A stretch of 36,365 nucleotides of DNA from assembly GCA_012719315.1 (NCBI GenBank), contig JAAYAP010000043.1, forward strand, positions 1 through 36,365, given 5' to 3'. The notes below the pieces were generated by a model that made no database searches, had not been told where the DNA came from, and saw nothing but the letters and a program-made list of their open reading frames with translations. Below are positions 1 to 7,800 of the stretch, one piece after another. Made by a program: the position numbers and the translations under genes. Position 1 is the first letter of the stretch, and each line of letters starts with the position of its first letter. The stretch is from Methanobacteriota archaeon (GTDB lineage: Archaea > Thermoplasmatota > Thermoplasmata > Methanomassiliicoccales > Methanomethylophilaceae).

Positions 1-1
1 C

Positions 2-535
2 GGAGTCATCCGGGAGATCGGCAGGGTGCTGGACGGCAGGCCGCTGGACGCGGTCATCCTCACGCATTGCCATGCCGATCATGCCGGCGGGCTCGAGGAC
101 ATAGTCGCCGAGTTCTCCTGCAGAGCCTATGCGGGCGGGGATGCGGATTTCATCCGGAGGGGGGATGCGGTGATGCTCGGCGAGGAGGTGATCGGCCGGA
201 GGCTGCCGCCCATGGAGGTGGACGAGTTGCGCGACGGCGAGATCATCGATCTCGGCGAGCATCGGCTGCGGGTGATCGACACCCCCGGGCACACGAGCGG
301 GAGCATATCCCTGTATGACGAGGTGACGAAGTCCCTCTTCTCGGGAGACACGTTGTTCCAGATGGGTGTGGGCCGCACGGATTTCCCCACCGGTTCCTAT
401 GAGGAGTTGGCGGGATCGCTGATCAAGCTCAGCAATATAGAAATAAAGTCACTGTATCCTGGACATGGTAACATCTCGGAACACGGTGATCGAATGGTAA
501 GGTACGGGTTGGATATGATGGGGGTGCGCAGATGA
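2..535 (+). CDS. Metallo-beta-lactamase fold hydrolase, glyoxalase II-like (5' end outside window)
   Basis: The reading frame is open from base 2, so the GTG at 26 is an internal valine and the true start lies upstream of the window. The visible 177 residues carry the MBL metal-binding signature THCHADH, then a PGHTSGS loop, an FSGDTLF motif with the bridging aspartate, and a C-terminal LYPGHG histidine. This order matches small YcbL/glyoxalase II-like hydrolases that use two metal ions to hydrolyse thioesters such as S-lactoylglutathione analogues. The substrate in an archaeon is unknown. It overlaps the next gene by 4 nt (ATGA), which suggests translational coupling to sua5. The fold is secure; the specific function is inference. 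Confidence 0.88.
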   Translation, partial: GVIREIGRVLDGRPLDAVILTHCHADHAGGLEDIVAEFSCRAYAGGDADFIRRGDAVMLGEEVIGRRLPPMEVDELRDGEIIDLGEHRLRVIDTPGHTSGSISLYDEVTKSLFSGDTLFQMGVGRTDFPTGSYEELAGSLIKLSNIEIKSLYPGHGNISEHGDRMVRYGLDMMGVRR

Positions 536-1170
536 GGATAGTTAGGTGCGACAGTTCGAACGGCATGAACGCCCATTGCGTCGATGCGGTGTTGAACGCC
601 GCCGAGGACATAAGCGAGGGCAAGCTGATCGTGTACCCCACGGACACGGTCTACGGCATCGGAGCGGACATATACAACCAGGTCGCGGTCAAGAACCTCT
701 TCATCACCAAGAACCGGCCGTTCGACATGGCCCTCTCGGTGGCGGCATGCGATATGGCGATGATCGAGAAGCTGGCGCATGTGGACGATAACGCGGAGAA
801 GCTGATCAAGGCCTTCCTCCCCGGGCCGCTGACGCTCATCATGCCCAAGCAGCCGGATGTGCCCGATCTCCTCACGGCGATGTCCCAGAAGGTCGGTATC
901 CGCATACCGGACCACCCCATCGCTCTGGAGATCGTCAAGAAAGCCGGACCCATCGTCGCGACATCGGCCAACCTGCATTCCAAACCCGATGCGACCACCG
1001 TCGCAGAAGCCATGGAGGATTTCGGCGACAGCATCAGCACGTACATAGACGCGGGCAGATCCGCTTCGGGCAAGCCGTCCACGATCGTGTGGTTCGACAA
1101 CGGCGAGATCGAGATCGTGCGCCAGGGGCAGATAACGATCGATCAGATCGAGGAAGTCCTGAGATGTTGA
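532..1170 (+). CDS. L-threonylcarbamoyladenylate synthase (Sua5/YciO/YrdC family)
   Basis: A 212-aa single-domain YrdC protein. It should make threonylcarbamoyl-AMP from threonine, bicarbonate and ATP, the first step of t6A37 modification in ANN-decoding tRNAs, before the Kae1/KEOPS complex. Family motifs visible are YPTDTVYGIGAD near residues 35-46, KNRPFDMAL, PGPLTLIM, VGIRIPDHP and the ATSAN signature. The C-terminal Sua5 domain of longer homologues is absent, so this is the short form. The ATG lies inside the stop of the upstream MBL gene (ATGA), and its own stop overlaps the start of the aminopeptidase gene, so the three form one tight operon. The assignment to t6A rather than to another YrdC paralogue rests on family knowledge. 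Confidence 0.9.
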   Translation: MRIVRCDSSNGMNAHCVDAVLNAAEDISEGKLIVYPTDTVYGIGADIYNQVAVKNLFITKNRPFDMALSVAACDMAMIEKLAHVDDNAEKLIKAFLPGPLTLIMPKQPDVPDLLTAMSQKVGIRIPDHPIALEIVKKAGPIVATSANLHSKPDATTVAEAMEDFGDSISTYIDAGRSASGKPSTIVWFDNGEIEIVRQGQITIDQIEEVLRC

Positions 1171-2054
1171 CCCCGGACCAACTGGAGAAGCTGCGCAGAG
1201 CCGGCAAGACCGCCGCGGCCGCCAGGGACCTGGGTCTCGGCATGGTCGACGAGGGCGTCAGGCTCTGCGATGTGGCCGACGAGGTCGAAGGGTACATAAG
1301 GAGGCATGGCTGCGGTCTGGCATTCCCCTGCAACATCAGCCGCAACGAGGTCGCCGCGCACTTCACCCCGACGACGGACGATGCGGCGGTGTTCGCGAAC
1401 GGGGACGTGGTCAAGGTCGATTGCGGCGCCGAGCTCGACGGCTATGTCGGGGACACCGCAGGCACGGTCGAGATCGGCACCCGGGCCCACACGGGGCTGA
1501 TCGAAGCCTCCAAGGATGCCAGGGACAGCGTCGCCGAGTTCATCGGCGAGGGCACGCCGCTCACCGAGATCGGGCGGCTGGTCGAAACAGTCCTCAGACA
1601 GGCCGGGTTCAGACCGGTCGAGAACCTCTGCGGGCATCAGATCGAACCGTACAACCTGCACGCGGGCCTCTCGGTGCCCAGCTATGCGAACGGGGATCAC
1701 ACCGTCCTCAGGGCGGGCATGGTGGTCGCCGTCGAGCCCTTCGCCACCGACGGCGGGGGAGCGGTCGTCAACGGCCCGGCCGGCAACATCGTGAGGATGG
1801 TCCGGGAACGCAGGATCGAGGATCCGCGCACGGCGGAGTTCCTCGAATACGTCAAAGCGGAGTTCAAGACGTTCCCCTTCTGCGCCAGGAGCTGCGATTT
1901 CCCGGATGCCGAGAAGCACGTCAAGGCCCTGGTGCGCAGAGGCGTGCTTTCGAGCTATGCGCAGCTGGTGGAGGTCAAAGGGGGCATCGTCTCTCAGCAC
2001 GAGCACACGTTCTACATCGCGGGACCGAGGGCGGAGGTCACCACTTTACCGTAA
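1164..2054 (+). CDS. map: Methionine aminopeptidase, type 2
   Basis: A 296-aa enzyme that removes the initiator methionine from nascent proteins. Metal ligands of the pita-bread fold are visible: aspartates in VDCGAELDGYVGDTAG, the histidine in CGHQIEPY, the glutamate in VAVEPFAT and the final glutamate in QHEHTFYI. The insertion between the histidine and VAVEP, together with the length, fits the archaeal/eukaryotic type 2 enzyme without N-terminal extension. The ATG at 1164 was chosen because it overlaps the Sua5 stop and begins the MLTPDQLEKLR helix typical of the family; the upstream in-frame GTG at 1089 lies deep inside sua5. The stop codon abuts the promoter of the tRNA-Leu gene. Confidence 0.93.
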   Translation: MLTPDQLEKLRRAGKTAAAARDLGLGMVDEGVRLCDVADEVEGYIRRHGCGLAFPCNISRNEVAAHFTPTTDDAAVFANGDVVKVDCGAELDGYVGDTAGTVEIGTRAHTGLIEASKDARDSVAEFIGEGTPLTEIGRLVETVLRQAGFRPVENLCGHQIEPYNLHAGLSVPSYANGDHTVLRAGMVVAVEPFATDGGGAVVNGPAGNIVRMVRERRIEDPRTAEFLEYVKAEFKTFPFCARSCDFPDAEKHVKALVRRGVLSSYAQLVEVKGGIVSQHEHTFYIAGPRAEVTTLP

Positions 2055-2057
2055 AGG

Positions 2058-2065
2058 TTTATCTA
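2058..2065 (+). promoter_or_regulatory. TATA-like box of tRNA-Leu
   Basis: TTTATCTA lies just after the map stop and about 28-35 bp before the tRNA 5' end, the expected place for an archaeal TATA box. Found by eye only. Confidence 0.5.
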
Positions 2066-2092
2066 TCATCCATGATTACAACCTCCGACAAT

Positions 2093-2177
2093 GCCGATGT
2101 TGCCAAGCCTGGTCAAAGGCGATGGACTCAAGATCCATTCTCGTAGGAGTTCACCGGTTCGAATCCGGTCGTCGCCA
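2093..2177 (+). tRNA. tRNA-Leu(CAA)
   Basis: A cloverleaf with a long variable arm. The D-arm runs 2102-2120 (GCC stem), the anticodon stem ATGGA/TCCAT encloses loop CTCAAGA with anticodon CAA at 2129-2131, and the T-arm is ACCGG-TTCGAAT-CCGGT (2153-2169). The acceptor strands are 2093-2099 and 2170-2176 with discriminator A2177. The class II variable arm and CAA anticodon make it leucine reading UUG. CCA is not encoded (CGA follows). The acceptor stem has one mismatch, C2 against C71, plus a T-G wobble at 6:67; the other pairs are canonical. No intron is visible. Confidence 0.9.
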
Positions 2178-2246
2178 CGACCCTCCTTCTTTAATGTGCG
2201 CATGCCCGCGCCCGCCCGTGCGTCGCACGCGGGCTCATCCCTAATC
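2178..2246 (+). other. Spacer after tRNA-Leu with T-rich run and GC hairpin
   Basis: A pyrimidine-rich CCCTCCTTCTTTA tract directly follows the tRNA and could end its transcription. Downstream, GCCCGCG (2204-2210) can pair with CGCGGGC (2228-2234) around a 17-nt loop. No reading frame here looks real. Confidence 0.4.
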
Positions 2247-2254
2247 TTTATAAA
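2247..2254 (+). promoter_or_regulatory. TATA box of the rps13-rps4-rps11-rpoD operon
   Basis: TTTATAAA is a near-consensus archaeal TATA box. Initiation about 25 bp downstream would fall near 2275-2280 and leave a leader of about 105-110 nt before rps13, unusually long for this window, where most starts look leaderless. Confidence 0.65.
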
Positions 2255-2280
2255 CGGTAAGCACATCAGCGACCGTGCGT

Positions 2281-2374
2281 AAACTCAGGACCCGTCGCAT
2301 AGACGAACACTGAGAGCACATACCCGTGAGGTCTGTGCTTGGCTACATCCCTTCCGAGGGAGCATTTACGGAGG
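2281..2374 (+). promoter_or_regulatory. Structured 5' leader of rps13 (three stem-loops)
   Basis: Three consecutive hairpins can be drawn. First, CTCAG (2284-2288) pairs with CTGAG (2310-2314) and encloses CGTC/GACG (2293-2296, 2302-2305). Second, AGCACA (2315-2320) pairs with TGTGCT (2334-2339), continuing inward past one mismatch as ACC/GGT around loop CGTGA. Third, CCCT-TCCG-AGGG (2349-2360). A GGAGG ribosome site at 2370-2374 follows, 10 nt before the ATG. The placement suggests a regulatory leader, perhaps for autogenous control by a ribosomal protein; that role is inference and no known RNA family is recognised. Confidence 0.45.
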
Positions 2375-2384
2375 ATTGAGCATA

Positions 2385-2861
2385 ATGGTGAAACAACCGA
2401 AGAAAGAAGCTTCCGCAGTCGAAGATGAGGATTTCAACTTCATCGTGCGCATTGCGAACAGCAACATAGATGGCCAGAAGAGGGTTCCGATCGGCCTCCA
2501 GAGCATCAAAGGCGTGGGCAACCGGGCCTCGAACATCATCGTCAAGAAGGCCGGCCTCGACAACTCGGTGAGGATAGGCACCCTCTCCGACGAGAAGGTC
2601 AAGGAGCTCGAGCAGCTCGTGATGACCTACGTCGAGTACGTTCCCAACTGGGTGATCAACAGGCAGATGGACTACGAGTCCGGTGCCGACATGCACCTGA
2701 TCGGCAACGACCTCAACATCATCCAGGAAGACGACGTCAACAGGATGAAGATGATCCGCTGCTACCGCGGCATCAGGCACGAGACCAACCGCAAGGTGAG
2801 AGGCCAGAGAACCCGTTCCAACGGCAGGAAGGGCCTCACCATGGGCGTGAAGAGGAAATAA
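2385..2861 (+). CDS. rps13: Small ribosomal subunit protein S13 (uS13)
   Basis: A 158-aa uS13 that sits in the 30S head, contacts the P-site tRNA and forms bridges to the large subunit. The helix-two-turn-helix region with GLQSIKGVGNRASN and the C-terminal RCYRGIRHE...RGQRTRSNGR basic tail are diagnostic. A short charged N-terminal extension (about residues 1-14) precedes the FIVRIANSNIDGQK core. The ATG at 2385 is preferred over the in-frame TTG at 2376 because GGAGG at 2370-2374 is properly spaced only for the ATG. First gene of the S13-S4-S11-RpoD operon. Confidence 0.97.
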   Translation: MVKQPKKEASAVEDEDFNFIVRIANSNIDGQKRVPIGLQSIKGVGNRASNIIVKKAGLDNSVRIGTLSDEKVKELEQLVMTYVEYVPNWVINRQMDYESGADMHLIGNDLNIIQEDDVNRMKMIRCYRGIRHETNRKVRGQRTRSNGRKGLTMGVKRK

Positions 2862-2877
2862 TCCAGAGGTGTTATGA

Positions 2878-3528
2878 ATGGGAGATCCTAAATTTTCACG
2901 CAAGACATACGATACGCCCTCTCACCCCTGGCAGGGGGAGAGGATAAAGGCCGAGGTCGAGGTCGTCCGCGAATTCGGACTGAAGAACAAGACCGAGGTC
3001 TGGAAAGCAGAGACGATGCTGAGGAACCTCAGGAAGCAGTCCAGGGAGCTGCAGGCCCGCCTCAGGGCAGGGGATGCGCAGGCCAAGGTCGAGAGCGAGG
3101 CGTTGCTGAACAAATGCGCTCGCATCGGCATCCTGCCGGTGACGGGCGGAACACTCAACGACATCCTGGTCCTCACGGATTCGGACATCCTCTCGCGCCG
3201 TCTGCAGACCGTCGTCTACGAGAAGGGACTGTCGTCCACGATCAGGCAGGCGAGGCAGATGATCACGCACGGCCACATCTTCATCAACGGCCACAGGGTC
3301 ACCGTGCCCGGCTACATCGTCAGGAGAGAGGAGGAGGCGTCCGTGGAACTCAACGCGGCGTCGCCTTTCACCGATGAGATGCACCCGATGCGGATGTCGC
3401 CCGATGCGAAAGCCCTGCTCATGGAGAAGAAAGAGGAGGCTCACCGCAGGACCGAGGCCGCACAGGCGGCGGAGTCCAAAGCGGATGCCGAGGAAGCAGG
3501 CATAACTGCAGAGGACGGTGATCTCTGA
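2878..3528 (+). CDS. rps4: Small ribosomal subunit protein S4 (uS4)
   Basis: A 216-aa uS4, a primary 16S rRNA-binding assembly protein. The N-terminal archaeal/eukaryotic segment (KFSRKTYDTPSHPW) is followed by the S4 RNA-binding domain at about residues 104-165, with the signature RQARQMITHGHIFINGHRV. The C-terminal ~40 residues are an Ala/Glu-rich acidic tail. GAGGTG just upstream serves as ribosome site, 16 nt after rps13. The stop shares one base with the start of rps11. In bacteria S4 represses its own operon; whether this protein acts on the structured leader upstream of rps13 is an open inference. Confidence 0.97.
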   Translation: MGDPKFSRKTYDTPSHPWQGERIKAEVEVVREFGLKNKTEVWKAETMLRNLRKQSRELQARLRAGDAQAKVESEALLNKCARIGILPVTGGTLNDILVLTDSDILSRRLQTVVYEKGLSSTIRQARQMITHGHIFINGHRVTVPGYIVRREEEASVELNAASPFTDEMHPMRMSPDAKALLMEKKEEAHRRTEAAQAAESKADAEEAGITAEDGDL

Positions 3529-3920
3529 TGGCGACAGCACAGAAATGGGGAATAGCGAACATATACGCCAGCTACAACAACATCATGATCACGTTGACCG
3601 ACGTCACCGGCGCCGAGACGCTCGCGAAAGTCACCGGAGGGATGGTCGTCAAGCAGGCGAAGGACGAATCGTCTCCATATGCGGCGCAGAGGGCGGCCGA
3701 GAAGATCGCCGAGGTCGCGGCCGAGAAGGACATCATGGGCGTACACGTCAAGGTGCGTGCCCCCGGAGGCAACAAATCGACCTCCCCCGGGCCCGGTGCC
3801 CAGGCGGCCATCCGCGCTCTCGCGAGGGCGGGCCTCAAGATCGGACGCATCGAGGACGTAACACCTATTCCGCACGACGGAACCAAGAAGAAGGGCGGGC
3901 GCAGGGGACGCAGGGTCTGA
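3528..3920 (+). CDS. rps11: Small ribosomal subunit protein S11 (uS11)
   Basis: A 130-aa uS11 of the 30S platform, near the E-site codon. The WGIANIYASYNNIMITLTD start, the KVRAPGGNKSTSPGPGAQAAIRALAR core and the C-terminal DVTPIPHDG...GGRRGRRV are all classical for the archaeal protein. Length is normal. The start overlaps the rps4 stop by one base (TGATG), showing tight coupling. Confidence 0.98.
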   Translation: MATAQKWGIANIYASYNNIMITLTDVTGAETLAKVTGGMVVKQAKDESSPYAAQRAAEKIAEVAAEKDIMGVHVKVRAPGGNKSTSPGPGAQAAIRALARAGLKIGRIEDVTPIPHDGTKKKGGRRGRRV

Positions 3921-3932
3921 GGAGGTATTTCA

Positions 3933-4763
3933 ATGGATATTGAAATACTCGAAATGGCGGAACGCAAAGGGAGCTTCATCCTGAAGGATTCCACGCCCGC
4001 CATGGCGAACGCGCTCAGGAGGACCATGCTGTCCGACATACCCAAGATGGCCATCGACAAGGTCGAGTTCCATCTCGGGCCCATCATGGTCGACGGCAAG
4101 GAGTATGAGAGCGTCACGCCCCTGTTCGACGAGATCATCGCTCACAGGCTCGGGATGGTCCCGGTGCCGACCGACTACGAGTTGTTCTCCCCCCAGTCCG
4201 AATGCGTATGCGAAGGCGAAGGCTGTCCCAACTGCACGATAATGTACAGTCTGAACAAGATCGGCCCCTGCACGGTGCTGTCCGGCGACATGATCCCGCT
4301 CGGGAACTCCGATCTCAAGGTCAAGGACGAGGACATACCGATTGTGGAGCTCACCGACGGGCAGGCCGTGCTCATATACGCCACGGCGGTCATCGGCAGG
4401 TCCAGGGACCATGTCAAATGGCAGGCCGCGTTCGGCGTGGGGTACAAGTACCTGCCGAAGGTCGGGATCGATCCCGACGCGGCGGACGACCCGGAGCTCC
4501 TCGAGGTCATCGACGTCTGCCCTCGGAAGGTGTTCGAGGATAAGGACGGCAGGTTGACCGTGGTCAACGCCAACGCCTGCTCGCTGTGTCGGGCCTGCGA
4601 GAGGATCTCGCGCGGCGCCGTCACCGTCGAGGGCGACGACAGGAACTTCCTGTTCACCTACGACACCGACGGCTCGCTCACGGCCAGGCAGGTCCTGGAT
4701 GTGGCGGCGGGCATCATCGCCGAAGAGGCGGGCGGCCTGGCGGAGCAGATCGAAGCGTTATGA
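3933..4763 (+). CDS. rpoD: DNA-directed RNA polymerase subunit D (Rpo3)
   Basis: A 276-aa homologue of bacterial alpha and eukaryotic Rpb3. It dimerises with subunit L and nucleates polymerase assembly. The alpha-type dimerisation motif PAMANALRRTMLSDIPKMAID lies at residues 22-42 and the alpha-like insert follows. Two Cys sets are present: C91, C93, C98 and C101, and a ferredoxin-like set C196, C216, C219 and C222 (CxxCxxC plus a distant Cys). In other archaea and some eukaryotes this region binds a 4Fe-4S cluster; the four ligands for one cluster are intact here. A strong GAGGAGGT site overlaps the rps11 stop. The operon stops here: the rpl18e-rpl13-rps9 genes often found next in archaea are missing. 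Confidence 0.97.
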   Translation: MDIEILEMAERKGSFILKDSTPAMANALRRTMLSDIPKMAIDKVEFHLGPIMVDGKEYESVTPLFDEIIAHRLGMVPVPTDYELFSPQSECVCEGEGCPNCTIMYSLNKIGPCTVLSGDMIPLGNSDLKVKDEDIPIVELTDGQAVLIYATAVIGRSRDHVKWQAAFGVGYKYLPKVGIDPDAADDPELLEVIDVCPRKVFEDKDGRLTVVNANACSLCRACERISRGAVTVEGDDRNFLFTYDTDGSLTARQVLDVAAGIIAEEAGGLAEQIEAL

Positions 4764-4771
4764 AACATCTT

Positions 4772-4793
4772 CCCGGGCCCGTGAGGGTCCGGG
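4772..4793. terminator. Hairpin between convergent rpoD and polC
   Basis: CCCGGGCCC (4772-4780) and GGGTCCGGG (4785-4793) form a 9-bp stem with one G-T wobble, closed by a GTGA (GNRA-type) tetraloop. It sits in the 51-bp gap between two convergent genes, so it could act on both transcripts. No long T-run follows on either side, so termination is inferred from position. Confidence 0.5.
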
Positions 4794-4814
4794 CATCATA
4801 TCACTCTCATCGGT

Positions 4815-7800
4815 TCAGTAGAAATCCGAGAGCTTGCATTTCTTCACTTTATCGTTGTTGAACAGGGAGTCCATGTTCATCTCGAGCATGTCGATGCGGT
4901 CCCTGGTGTACTCGTCGAGGCCGTACCTCTCGCTGATCTCCTTGGAGACCTCCAGGTACTTCCTGACGCTCGCCTCGTGGACGGTCAGGGTCAGGGTGTG
5001 CCCGCAGTTGGTGCACAGCCCCTTCAAAGGTATCCTCCGGTACTTCTCTCCGCACTTGGTGCATCTGACCGTCTGGGCGGCGAATCTCCGCATGTTCCCG
5101 ATCATGTCGGGCATGAAGTGCTTGTTGATCACCTTGGTGGCGACATCCTTCTCGTCGACTGCGCGCAGCTTCTTGCCGAGCTCGAGCTGGGCGTCCATCT
5201 TGTCCATCATCGTGACCAACGTGGTGTACGCGGAGTACTTGGGTCCTTCCGCGATATCCTTGGTGTCGTGGGTGAATCCCAGTCCCTCGTACTGCCCGGG
5301 CGTGCCGATGCGGCCCGCGACCAGGTCCATGATCTTGTCGATCTCCTTGGGATCGCGCATCTCCATCGCCGCCCGGTAGAACTCCAGCGGGTACCGTCTG
5401 AGGCAATCGACGTTGTGCGCCTCCTTGTCGATCTCGTTCGGATCGAGCCTGGTGGTCAGGACCAGGGGCGCATCCATGAGGCCGCCGCGCCGGTTGGGCA
5501 GGAAGGACCTCGAGAAGTTCAACAGGCCGTCCATGGCGAGGATGATGCAATCCTCGTCCCCGTCGCAGTTCCTCCGTTTGGCCGCGTGGAAGAACGGGTG
5601 CCCGTAGCATCCGCGCACATCGGAATAGCCGATGATGCGGCACAGGATGCAACCGGAGGTGTGGGGGGCGAGGGCGTAGGCGAGATGGCCGATGAGCTCG
5701 CCGCGGTGGTCCACGGCGTAGAACCGCTCCATGTCGTACAGCTTCTCGAGCTCGTCATCGACGAACCGGGCGACCTTGACCATGTAGTCGCCGCAATCCT
5801 GCGAGGGGACGATGTCCTGGACCTTGAGTTCGACGATCTGCTCCGGGTCGACGAGCGGCTCCCCGTTCCAGTCGTGCGTGTAGCCCAGTTCGCGGGCTCT
5901 GTCGACGGAGAGCCCGATCTCCCTCGGTTTGAAATGGGTGAGGGGGATATCGGTCATATCGAAGCGGATCGTGCCTTCGCGGAACACGGAGACCTCGTTC
6001 TTCGATCTGAGTATCCCCTTCTCCAGGGCTTCGGGGACCTTGTTCCTCGAAGTCAGCTTGTCCATGCATTTGACGTCGACCGACCGTTCCCCGATATTAT
6101 CCAATGCGTCCGCGAACTCTTTCTCGATGTTCAGCTTCGTCAACGGCTGGTTGCCGAACGAAGCCTGACGGCCGGTCTCGACGAGGACGGTGTGGCGGCG
6201 GCAGTCCCGGCACCAGGTGCGGAAGGTGAACTCCCCGCACTCCGGGCATCTGCGGCGGTTGATCTCGACATCCACGCCGAGCTCGTTGCCGCTCTTGAGG
6301 CTGGAGCTGCCGATCCGAGCGGTCTTCACGGCCGATTCCACGTCCTTCCTCGGCTGCGTGTTCATCCCCACCGGGAACACGGTGTGCAGCTTGGGGGTGA
6401 GCTCGCGCTCCTTGGCCTTCTCGGGCCGGCCCATGCGGGCCCCGATGCGCGTCATGGTCCTGGCGCGGACCTCGTAGCCTGCGGCCAGGCTCACCGCCTC
6501 CAGCGTATCGCCGCCGTTCAATTCCGCGACCTTCTCGAAACCGTCTCCCGCGACTGCGAGACCGAGGCAGTCGGTCATCGCCTCCGAGTAGACCTCGTCG
6601 ACGATCGCCCTGCCGTCGCGGAACCTGTGCGTCGCGCACAGGTCCTCCAGGATCCTCTTGACCGCGGGAGGGGCGGCGAAGGAGAGGTTTCCACCCTCCT
6701 TCCTGCCCGATCCCAGGACCGCATCCCTGAGCTCGATCAGCGATCCGACCGTGATGTCCGACCACATGAGGTTGAATCCCGGGTGCAGAGGGACGCCCGA
6801 CTCCTTCGACATCTCCTTGGCGCGCGCGTAGGTCGGGTCCTCCCAATCGTCGGGCAGCCCGCCTTTGGCCAGCAGCTCCTCCCGGTGCCATTCGATGACG
6901 TATCCGCAGGGCACCAGCAGGTGGTTGTTCTCGCAGAACTCCCCGAAGGGGATCAGGATCTCGCCGTTGTCGACGATCTCCACGATACGGTCCTTGACCG
7001 CGGCCACGGCCTCTGGGTCCCGGCAATAGACGAGATCGCCGTTGTCTAGCAGCACATGCGGTCCCTCCAGCATGTCGCAGGGGGTGACGACGCAGCCTTT
7101 GCCCGGCCGCTCGGTCTTCAACTGCGTCCCGAGCGCCATGAACTCGTCCATCACGTACATCGTCGCCGGGCTGTAGGCGAGAGCGGCCAATCCGGTCGTC
7201 CTCGCCCGCCCGTATCTGAGTCTGAATCCTCCTTTGACGCACGGGTGCCCGAAGATCGGACGTCCGGCCACCAGGTCCTTGAGGTAGTCGAAGGACGGCT
7301 CCACGGTCTTCGTGTCGTCTCCGCTGTCCGCTTCCGCGCCGCTGTGGGCTTCGAGGTACTCCCCGATGAAATCCCATCCTTCGATGTTGAGACGGTCCAC
7401 GTGCCTCTTCAGCTTGGATGCCTTGAGGCACATGCCCTCGGAGATGACGAGGCAGGCCCCGCCCCTGACCTTGTTGGTGTCGATGCGCGGGAGATCCCTG
7501 AATCCGGAGATCTCCACCTGCTCGGTGCCTTCGCCGTCGATGCAGATCGGGCAGTTGCTGACGATCAGGGCGATCTCCGCCGGAGTGGGTGTGAACTGCA
7601 GATGCTGGATCTGCTTGTAGAGGGGGATCTCCTCGTTGAATCTGGCGATCTCCTGCGGGGTCGGGATGTACTTGCCGATCCCGAGCGCTTGCCTCACCAT
7701 GTCGGCGATGAGGACGCTCATGGCCTGCGCCGTGCCCCCCGCGGCACGGATCGGGCCTGCGAAGACGAGATCGATGTAGTTGGAGCCGTCGGCGTTGCTC

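Noticed and set aside
2091..2282. A 63-codon frame covering the tRNA-Leu gene
   Set aside because: It lies over a good cloverleaf tRNA and its spacer, with no ribosome site.
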